Positions 1-6,096 of a DNA stretch of 14,890 nucleotides are shown one piece after another (within the stretch, counting starts at the first letter, position 1; the number at the start of each line of letters is the position of its first letter). The translations under genes and the position numbers were made by a program. This DNA comes from an uncultured Spirochaetia bacterium. Its GTDB lineage: Bacteria; Spirochaetota; CALGPD01. The stretch spans positions 1-14,890 of the forward strand of contig CALGPD010000472.1 in NCBI GenBank assembly GCA_937960625.1. The letters run 5' to 3'. Under the pieces are notes generated by a model. The model made no database searches, was not told where the DNA came from, and worked only from the letters and a program-made list of their open reading frames with translations.

Positions 1-11
1 AAAAACCAACT

Positions 12-32
12 GCCCTCTTTATTAAAGGGGGC
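12..32 (-). terminator. GC-rich hairpin, possible minus-strand terminator
   Basis: The stem has 9 pairs, one of them G-T, and a 3-base loop: GCCCTCTTT pairs with AAAGGGGGC around ATT. Read on the minus strand it is followed after six bases by a run of five T (positions 5-1), a weak intrinsic-terminator layout. On the plus strand no T run follows. No minus-strand gene in the window ends here, so it may be a leftover terminator or part of a repeat. Confidence 0.3.
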
Positions 33-116
33 TTGAAAAAATCAACGCGTTGGACATACAAGCCGGGGGATTTTTGTAATCATGCATTTTAAATCAAAAT
101 TTTAAAAATACTTTAG

Positions 117-155
117 CGTTATCCGTGAACTTGTTTGTTCCGGTATCTTAGGGAC
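117..155. repeat. Possible degenerate extragenic palindromic repeat
   Basis: The core ATCCGTGAACTTGTTTG (121-137) forms an imperfect hairpin: CCG-T-GAAC (123-130) pairs with GTTCCGG (137-143) across the loop TTGTTT, with one bulged T; an outer AT/AT pair is possible with a second bulged T. It resembles the common bacterial intergenic repeat built around ATCCTGAACTTGTTTCAGGAT, which reads VIPELVSGS when translated; here one frame reads VIRELVCSG. The match rests on memory of that repeat type and no second copy is present in the window. Confidence 0.4.
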
Positions 156-350
156 GTGGATTATAAACTATTAACCCTGTTAAACGTTTTTTTAATAAGT
201 TTTTAATCCAATGCCTTTGTAAGTAATTAGATGTTTATAGAAAATATTAACCTATAAGTTAAATATTTTTTTTGAAAATCATTTTTAATATTCCTAATCA
301 TAAGTTGTTTAAGTTATATTGAATATATGAATTAGTAAAAGGAGTATGTT

Positions 351-581
351 TTGAAAGGATATGATGTAAAACCCGGAGACAAGTGCCCTAAATGCGGAAC
401 CGGAATTCTTTTTGATGAAACTAAAGGTGAACCGGGTTTATCCCCAACCGGAGGAGATTTTGAATACGTTGTTTCTAACGTTGTTTTAGATTGTCCGGAT
501 TGTAAGGCTGTAATACCTACAATTTATAAATGCAGTTATGATATTGAAACAAAAGAGTTTAAATATTTTAAAAGTGAATAA
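351..581 (+). CDS. Small zinc-ribbon protein, function unknown
   Basis: This 76-aa protein starts at TTG. The ribosome site AAAAGGAG (337-344) lies six bases upstream, and the nearby ATG at 345-347 opens a frame that stops after two codons, so TTG is the best start. Two CxxC knuckles, CPKC (residues 12-15) and CPDC (48-51), are spaced as in a single zinc ribbon that binds one metal ion; a fifth Cys is at 61. There is no signal peptide or membrane segment, so it is probably cytoplasmic. It stands alone, convergent with the minus-strand block. Zinc ribbons of this size may bind nucleic acid or protein partners; no specific family is recognised. Confidence 0.75.
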   Translation: MKGYDVKPGDKCPKCGTGILFDETKGEPGLSPTGGDFEYVVSNVVLDCPDCKAVIPTIYKCSYDIETKEFKYFKSE

Positions 582-597
582 CTAATATCCGGACACA

Positions 598-617
598 TGA
601 AAACGTACAACGTTTCA
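598..617. other. Hairpin between convergent genes
   Basis: TGAAA-A-CGT pairs with ACGTTTCA around the loop ACA (8 pairs, one bulged A). It lies between the stop codons of two converging genes. No T run follows on either strand, so it is a poor intrinsic terminator. A weaker, all-AT dyad (TTATTAT CA ATAATAA, 631-646) follows. One of these may still end transcription of the left-going operon. Confidence 0.3.
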
Positions 618-705
618 AAACCGCGTAATATTATTATCAATAATAACAATTAATTTGAATAGATTTTAAACCATAAGAATAGTAATTCGTTTGTCTGATT
701 TTGGA

Positions 706-1332
706 TTAATTCAAATACTTAACAAATTCCCCGTTGTTGTCTTTAAATCCCATTTTAATAAGGTATTTTATATGAGTTTTATTTTCACTTTTAGCAACGA
801 GTATATTGACACCAATTTCTTTAAAATACTTTTCATATTTACCGAAAAGAAATTTTCCCTGCTTAAAATCACGATATCTGGGAATAACATAATCAACGAG
901 TATCTGCATGGTTTTATCGTCTTTTTTTTCAGCGATAAAAATTCCAACAGGGATTACGTTGCGCAGTAAATATAAAGACAACGTGTTAGCAGATGGTTTA
1001 TACTCAAACCCGGAGAATATCTTTTTTATTTCGCTATCATAAAAAGATAAAAACTCGTTAATGTAATTTGATTCTTTATCAGTTGGAAGTACACTGAAAT
1101 ATTCTTTAGCAGAGTATATTCTTATTATATGGTAGATATTTATCCCGAAAATAAAAACGTTTAATATTGCAACGGGATACGCTTTTATTACAAAAGAATA
1201 AATTGAAAAAGAAACAGCGCTTAATACACTGAATAATCTAAGTTTTAAAATAGAACTCATGGTCAGTGAGATTACTACAATAACAGATGAAAAATACCCC
1301 AACCATTCAATATACGGTAATCCTAAAAACAT
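706..1332 (-). CDS. YgjV-like membrane protein with C-terminal GNAT-like domain
   Basis: This is a 208-aa protein. Residues 1-75 hold three to four hydrophobic segments and resemble the YgjV inner-membrane family, whose role is unknown. Residues about 105-208 are soluble and look like a divergent GNAT acyltransferase: a predicted strand (VGIFIAEKK, 129-137), a strand before the cofactor loop (MQILVDYVIP, 142-151), a degenerate acetyl-CoA loop in YRDFKQGKFLF (153-163) in place of the usual Q/RxxGxG/A, and a closing segment LIKMGF (191-196) typical of GNAT C-termini. The start has only a weak site (GGGG, 7 nt upstream), and lies 12 nt after the stop of the HD gene, which suggests translational coupling. 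It is the last gene of the left-going block. The membrane assignment is firmer than the GNAT assignment. Confidence 0.75.
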   Translation of the reverse strand: MFLGLPYIEWLGYFSSVIVVISLTMSSILKLRLFSVLSAVSFSIYSFVIKAYPVAILNVFIFGINIYHIIRIYSAKEYFSVLPTDKESNYINEFLSFYDSEIKKIFSGFEYKPSANTLSLYLLRNVIPVGIFIAEKKDDKTMQILVDYVIPRYRDFKQGKFLFGKYEKYFKEIGVNILVAKSENKTHIKYLIKMGFKDNNGEFVKYLN

Positions 1333-1344
1333 ATAAACCCCGGT

Positions 1345-2544
1345 TTAATTTATGGCTTCAAATTGATTGTAAATTTGGTTAATGTCAATTCCTGCAATTT
1401 TAATATCTTTATATTTATCCCTAAACATATCCGTTGCTTCAATAAACGTTTTGTGCATAATACCGTTTGTCATTGCCGAATAAGCTTCTACAAAAGCAGA
1501 AAGTTCATCAGCGGTTTTAACCACTTTTCCGTCTCTTGCAATAACGTCAGCAGTATTATATTTTTCGTTTATTTTTTCACTGGAAATATCCTGAATTCTT
1601 TTGCCGTTTGAAATAACGAAATTATCAAATTCGCTTTCACTGAAAAGTTTAATGTCTTTTAAATGCTGTTCAGGTAATAAATCGTAAATCCATTTTTCAA
1701 GAAGTTCATGCTCAAAATCTTTAATCATTTCGTCCAATCCCTCAACAGCGCGTTTAACCGGAGAAATAACATCTCTTGTCAAAACTTCAGGCAAATCATG
1801 AAACAGCCCGGTATAGAAATTATAGTAAATACGTTTATCGCAAGCGCCGATTTCTTTTGATAAAAAATATGATAACATGGCAACCATAAAGGAATGGCCG
1901 AGCACGGATGTTCTCGGTACTCTATGTAAGTTTGCCCATCTATACTGGTAACGTAAGTCAGCACAGAAATTAATAAACTGATCATAATTAGCGTAAAGTT
2001 TTAATTTTTTCATTCCTTCTAAATCAAAATATAATTCAAGTTTATTTCTGAAATCGGTTTCAATATCGTGTAAATCATAAGCATTCTTATTTAAAGGTTT
2101 AATTAAATTAAACTCATAAAGTGAAGCGTAAATATGAGAAGCGCTTAAAATGCGTTTATTTACGGTATCATCCTGCTTTTTAAAGTGGTTAACAAACTTA
2201 TCATGGAAATCTTTATCAAGGCAGTCTAAAACAGGTTTAAGTTGTTTATATACCCATTCATTAAGCTGTGCATATTTATTTTTATCATTTTTTATCATAT
2301 AGAAAATATGCGGTTTTAAATCGGTTAGAACAATACGTTGTAAAAGTTCAAAAATTCCGCCTTCGATTATTTCTGTCCAATCAAATCCCGGATCGTTTTC
2401 CTGAAACTTTCCAAGGAAAAAAGCTATAAACATTTTGTGAGATTGTTTATCTATTTCATATAAATCCATTGGACGGACTTTATCATTCCATCTAAGCATA
2501 TACGATGCATCGAATAATTTTAATATAAGTTCTTTAGTTATCAT
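1345..2544 (-). CDS. HD-domain hydrolase, YfbR-like 5'-nucleotidase with extra N-terminal half
   Basis: This is a 399-aa protein, about twice the length of YfbR (roughly 200 aa). The C-terminal half matches YfbR point by point: substrate-pocket RW (202-203), H217 in VLGHS, H249-D250 in FHDLPEVLTRDVISPVK, and D346 in KTADELSAF. These are the metal ligands of the HD phosphohydrolase fold; YfbR removes the 5'-phosphate from deoxynucleoside monophosphates. The N-terminal half begins with a similar pattern, RW (18-19) followed by DKQSHK (H36), but has no HD pair, so it may be a degenerate second HD copy or a related helical domain. AAGGAG lies six bases before the ATG. It sits 45 nt downstream of comEC and 12 nt upstream of the YgjV-like gene. 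A nucleotide-salvage role fits the context (inference). Confidence 0.85.
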   Translation of the reverse strand: MITKELILKLFDASYMLRWNDKVRPMDLYEIDKQSHKMFIAFFLGKFQENDPGFDWTEIIEGGIFELLQRIVLTDLKPHIFYMIKNDKNKYAQLNEWVYKQLKPVLDCLDKDFHDKFVNHFKKQDDTVNKRILSASHIYASLYEFNLIKPLNKNAYDLHDIETDFRNKLELYFDLEGMKKLKLYANYDQFINFCADLRYQYRWANLHRVPRTSVLGHSFMVAMLSYFLSKEIGACDKRIYYNFYTGLFHDLPEVLTRDVISPVKRAVEGLDEMIKDFEHELLEKWIYDLLPEQHLKDIKLFSESEFDNFVISNGKRIQDISSEKINEKYNTADVIARDGKVVKTADELSAFVEAYSAMTNGIMHKTFIEATDMFRDKYKDIKIAGIDINQIYNQFEAIN

Positions 2545-2589
2545 GTTAGCTCCTTAAGCTTTATATTATAATAATTTATTCTCTAAATG

Positions 2590-5500
2590 TTAATTATATA
2601 AATTTCTTGAATGTGTAAGCCTTAGCTGCTTTTTCCCTCTATACTCATCTACTTTAAATTTGCCGCGTATATTTGCGCCCGCTGTAAACAAAGTGTCACT
2701 GTTATTTATATACCTTAGAATATTAGAAGGTACGTATAAATTTATTGTGCCTGTTGCATCGCGCAAGTTTAAAATAGTTCCATGAGAGTATGTCCTTGCG
2801 TTAGTTATACTCGCGCTTATAACAACGTATCTTCCCGTTGGCATTGAATATACAGCGCTGATGCCTCCGCCTCCCGAAGCTTGCGCTTTGTTCTTATTTT
2901 GAGTATTTGCAGCCTGATTTTGCGTCGTGGCAGCCGGTTTTGGAGTAGTATTTTTTATTTTTTTAATTTCATGTTTGCCGCGTTTTGAAATCAAAATCTT
3001 TTTACCTGAAAGAAAACAATTTAAAACGAGTTTATTATTATCATGTGTGAAAGTAATGGCACCGGTTTCACTGGTTTTTAAAAGGTGTTTAACCGATTTA
3101 TGCTTAGAACCCCATTTGTTAATATCAAAGCGTTTTTTCCATCTTATAACATCCGTAAAAATAATAACCTGAGGTTTTGCGTATTTAACTATGTCGTCAA
3201 TTAATCTTAAATACGGCGCTTTATATTTTCGCCTTCTATAACGTCTTTTGTAATATCTGCGTTTATATGTTCTTCTGCTTCCGTATTTATTGCCGTATTT
3301 ATCATATCCTGAATATCTGCGAAAGCCGCTGCTGCCTCCATACCGGTTACCATAGCTGCTGCCGTATTTGCTTCCATATTTACTGCCGTATTTATTATAT
3401 CCGGAATATCTACTATATCGGCGGTAATTATATCTTTTTTTGTAATATTTGCGGCGTTTATAGCGTCTTTTAAAATATCTGCGTTTCTTCGGTGTAGGGA
3501 ATGTTGAGTAGGGCAGCATAACGACGTCATAATAACCTGGTGATTTCTCGTATATTTTATTCATTACATCCGGATGCGAATCCGTAATAACTAAAATTTT
3601 ATACCCTTTAAAATTCAGGTCTATTGCATAGTTTGAGCCTTTGTTGGTAAAACGCCTTGGTTTGACACCGTGTTGATTAAGAATTTTTAGTTTAAGGTTT
3701 TCCCATGTACTATAGTTCTTTTCTGCCTTGATTTCTTTCAGGTTAAGGAAATTTTTATCAGCGGTATTTATAAAATTGTGATATTGAGTAATATAGTTAT
3801 TTGCCCATTTTTTATTATTTTTAATCTGCTTATTTAGATAAGCATCTCCGATTTTGTTTAAATATTTATCCGTTGTTTTTGTATAATACGGGATATATAT
3901 ATTGTTGATTTTCATTATTTCGGATAATGCCGCTATACCGGGATATCCTGTATCCGGTGTTATAGCCGGAATAAATGATTTGTCAACGGATAAAATACCT
4001 TGTTTTCTTAAATGACTGAATAAAACGCGTTCGCCTGTAAACGAGCTTCCTCCGTTAATTAATATTGCTTTATTTTTCTGTGATACGATACTTACGATAG
4101 GGTACTTACCCGTTGCGTATACCGTCATAGATTTTACACTGTCTTTTTTTTGCTCACAAGATAGGAAAGGCAAAAACACAAATAGTGCAGGTATTAAAAT
4201 CAATATTACACGCAAGGAGTGATAGGAAAGTTTGCTATTTACAACGAGTTTATGCATAAACTTTTTAACAGTGTCTCTAAAAGTATATAAGTATAAAATT
4301 GCAGCTAAAATTACATAATAACCTAGCATCCATATAGACGTTGGCTGTGGCGTAGCAGGGTAGTTGAAAGCCGTTGCTCCGAAATACGCGGACCACATAA
4401 AACCCTGTCCGGCAAGTGTTGCGGCAGCGCCAAAAGGGGCAGCGAGATAATTACCTATATAAGGGATTAACCCGAATAATCCTACAATCATACCGAGTTG
4501 AACAACCACACCAACCGCGGGAATAGCAACGAGGTTTACAAGCAAACCTGACACAGGGAATTGCCCGAAAAACCACGCGTTAAGAGGTATCATCATTCCT
4601 AGCTGAATAGCGAATTGCGCGAAAAATAACCCTCTTATAACTTTAGGAATTCTTTCAAATCCGATTTTCCAGAAAACCGGAAACCTGTGGTTTAAGAAAT
4701 TACCCATATGGATTAAGAGAATAAAAGCGCCAATCAGCATAAGAAAATTAAACGGATTGACTATCATATTAATATTTGAATTGGCTAAAATTACTACGCC
4801 GACTATCCACATAAAAGAGAAAATCATGGTAAAACCACGCAATGAGCGGTTTGCCCAATCTTCAATAACCGGTGTTATTAGAACTAATGAAAGCACAGCT
4901 CCGAATGATAAAATAAAACTCGCTGCAAAGAGAACCAGCGGATTTTCTATTAATATTACCAGTGTGGCAACGCTGATACCTATATAAAATGCTTTTCTTG
5001 CTCCGTAACCGAAATACGCAAGAGCAGCAACGGCAACGGAGTTCATTATTGCGGCGCGTACTGTTGAAGGCCTTGCCCCGGTAACCAAGGTAAATAAAAT
5101 TAAAATAAAGATGATTAACGGTGCGTAATATTTAGGGTTCATTCCTATTCCGGTAAAAAGTAAAAGGAATAGGATTGTAATCACACTAACGTGAAGGCCT
5201 GATACTGCCAATACGTGGCCGACGCCGGATTTACGGAACATGGTTAATACATCGTGTCCGTGGAAATTAATATTATCAAGAGACCTTTTGGTTCCAAGTG
5301 TGGAACCTGATAAAAATCTGCTTGCTGGATTAAGGATTGTATTTTTATAAGTGCGTAAAAATCTTTTTTTAGCGCCCAAAGCAAGCTCATAAATAAAACT
5401 GCCTTTGGTTTTCTTTACTATTTTTATATCATCAATACCGCAGGAAAGTTGAGTGAAATAACCGCTTTGTTTTAAGAATTCACCGTAATCAAATTCTCCG

Positions 5501-6084
5501 GGGTTTTTAATTTTGCCCGGAAAATAAACTTTTGTTTTTATCTTTACAGTATAGCCGTAAGCATCAAGTGACATGATGCGTTTAATTTTTTCAATAACTT
5601 TTTTATTGTCAATTTTCGCGCCTTTTTTTGCAAAATATACTTTTAATAAAACATCGCCTGATTTTACTTTTGTCCATTTCCCTTTTTTGCCGGTTTTTAT
5701 TTTTTGAATAGTAATTGGTATATCGCCTTTATTTGATCCGCGCATTTCCGGCTCACTGGAAATTTTTGCTATAAGAGTGATTCTTTTATTGGTTTTCAAG
5801 ACTCTTAGAAATGCTTCCGCTCCGCCTTTTTCCGGGCTTGATTGAAAAGCCATAGTACGTAAATACCCAAAAGGAAGCGCGACTAACAGCCCTGCTAACA
5901 CTATAAATAGTTTTTTATTTCTCTTCCATTTTAATTCATTTCTAAATAGTATATAGCTCCAATATAGCCCGCCTAAAATAACGGGAAGAAATATAAATAT
6001 TGATATTTGAATTTTTAATTCAAGTGCCAGTACTATTCCTATAATAAAACTTACTGCTAATGATAAAAAACGCGTTGTCATCAT
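2590..6084 (-). CDS. comEC: ComEC/Rec2 DNA-uptake channel with degenerate MBL domain, RGY-rich insert and C-terminal OB-like domain
   Basis: ComEC forms the inner-membrane channel that takes single-stranded DNA into the cell during transformation. This 1164-aa protein is well above the usual 600-850 aa. In order: N-terminal membrane segments (about 5-75); a soluble DUF4131/OB-like region (100-230); the competence domain with the signature HVLAVSGLHVSVI (290-302), GARPSTVRAAIM (336-347) and several helices to about 605; a last helix near 623-643; and a metallo-beta-lactamase-like domain (652-1025). In that last domain the usual HxDxDH site reads TPDTGYPGI (709-717) and the later LPHHGS site reads LPYSTF (857-862), so the metal ligands are lost. 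An Arg/Lys/Tyr/Gly-rich insert fills 866-956. A P/T/Q/N linker (1046-1075) leads to an OB-like domain (1078-1164). The start has AGGG nine bases upstream; a second ATG follows at once. It is 12 nt after the DHH gene. Confidence 0.93.
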   Translation of the reverse strand: MMTTRFLSLAVSFIIGIVLALELKIQISIFIFLPVILGGLYWSYILFRNELKWKRNKKLFIVLAGLLVALPFGYLRTMAFQSSPEKGGAEAFLRVLKTNKRITLIAKISSEPEMRGSNKGDIPITIQKIKTGKKGKWTKVKSGDVLLKVYFAKKGAKIDNKKVIEKIKRIMSLDAYGYTVKIKTKVYFPGKIKNPGEFDYGEFLKQSGYFTQLSCGIDDIKIVKKTKGSFIYELALGAKKRFLRTYKNTILNPASRFLSGSTLGTKRSLDNINFHGHDVLTMFRKSGVGHVLAVSGLHVSVITILFLLLFTGIGMNPKYYAPLIIFILILFTLVTGARPSTVRAAIMNSVAVAALAYFGYGARKAFYIGISVATLVILIENPLVLFAASFILSFGAVLSLVLITPVIEDWANRSLRGFTMIFSFMWIVGVVILANSNINMIVNPFNFLMLIGAFILLIHMGNFLNHRFPVFWKIGFERIPKVIRGLFFAQFAIQLGMMIPLNAWFFGQFPVSGLLVNLVAIPAVGVVVQLGMIVGLFGLIPYIGNYLAAPFGAAATLAGQGFMWSAYFGATAFNYPATPQPTSIWMLGYYVILAAILYLYTFRDTVKKFMHKLVVNSKLSYHSLRVILILIPALFVFLPFLSCEQKKDSVKSMTVYATGKYPIVSIVSQKNKAILINGGSSFTGERVLFSHLRKQGILSVDKSFIPAITPDTGYPGIAALSEIMKINNIYIPYYTKTTDKYLNKIGDAYLNKQIKNNKKWANNYITQYHNFINTADKNFLNLKEIKAEKNYSTWENLKLKILNQHGVKPRRFTNKGSNYAIDLNFKGYKILVITDSHPDVMNKIYEKSPGYYDVVMLPYSTFPTPKKRRYFKRRYKRRKYYKKRYNYRRYSRYSGYNKYGSKYGSKYGSSYGNRYGGSSGFRRYSGYDKYGNKYGSRRTYKRRYYKRRYRRRKYKAPYLRLIDDIVKYAKPQVIIFTDVIRWKKRFDINKWGSKHKSVKHLLKTSETGAITFTHDNNKLVLNCFLSGKKILISKRGKHEIKKIKNTTPKPAATTQNQAANTQNKNKAQASGGGGISAVYSMPTGRYVVISASITNARTYSHGTILNLRDATGTINLYVPSNILRYINNSDTLFTAGANIRGKFKVDEYRGKKQLRLTHSRNLYN
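3217..3489 (-). repeat. Arg/Lys/Tyr/Gly-rich low-complexity insert in ComEC with internal duplication
   Basis: This stretch encodes ComEC residues 866-956. Two 14-residue units, RYSGYNKYGSKYGS (892-905; 3370-3411) and RYSGYDKYGNKYGS (923-936; 3277-3318), differ at two positions. Each end of the insert is a block of Arg, Lys and Tyr (872-885 and 940-955). The DNA shows the matching near-repeat of CCGTATTTATTGCCGTATTT-type units. The composition is strongly cationic and aromatic, like RGG/RGY nucleic-acid-binding tails. The reading frame stays open on both sides, and the flanking MBL sequence resumes afterwards, so it is an in-frame insertion and not an assembly join. Confidence 0.85.
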
Positions 6085-6096
6085 AACGGTTATCCC

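Larger units (their letters stand above)
1..350. other. Intergenic region with dyad symmetries, no gene seen
   Basis: No open frame with a credible start and ribosome site was found here. The first 64 bases hold three dyads: a GC-rich hairpin (12-32), the perfect palindrome CAACGCGTTG (43-52), and the spaced inverted pair GGCTTG (30-35) / CAAGCC (59-64). The first and third share bases, so they cannot form together. 117-155 looks like a degenerate extragenic palindromic repeat. 180-340 is very AT-rich and presumably holds the promoter of the zinc-ribbon gene, but no convincing -35/-10 pair stands out. Confidence 0.6.

Noticed and set aside
691..969. A 92-aa plus-strand open frame
   Set aside because: It is antisense to the end of the YgjV-like gene, and lacks a ribosome site and recognisable motifs.
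3207..3530. A 107-aa minus-strand open frame rich in Ala, Ile, Asn and Asp
   Set aside because: It is another reading frame of the Arg/Tyr-rich repeat of comEC; its odd composition comes from the repeated DNA, and it has no ribosome site.
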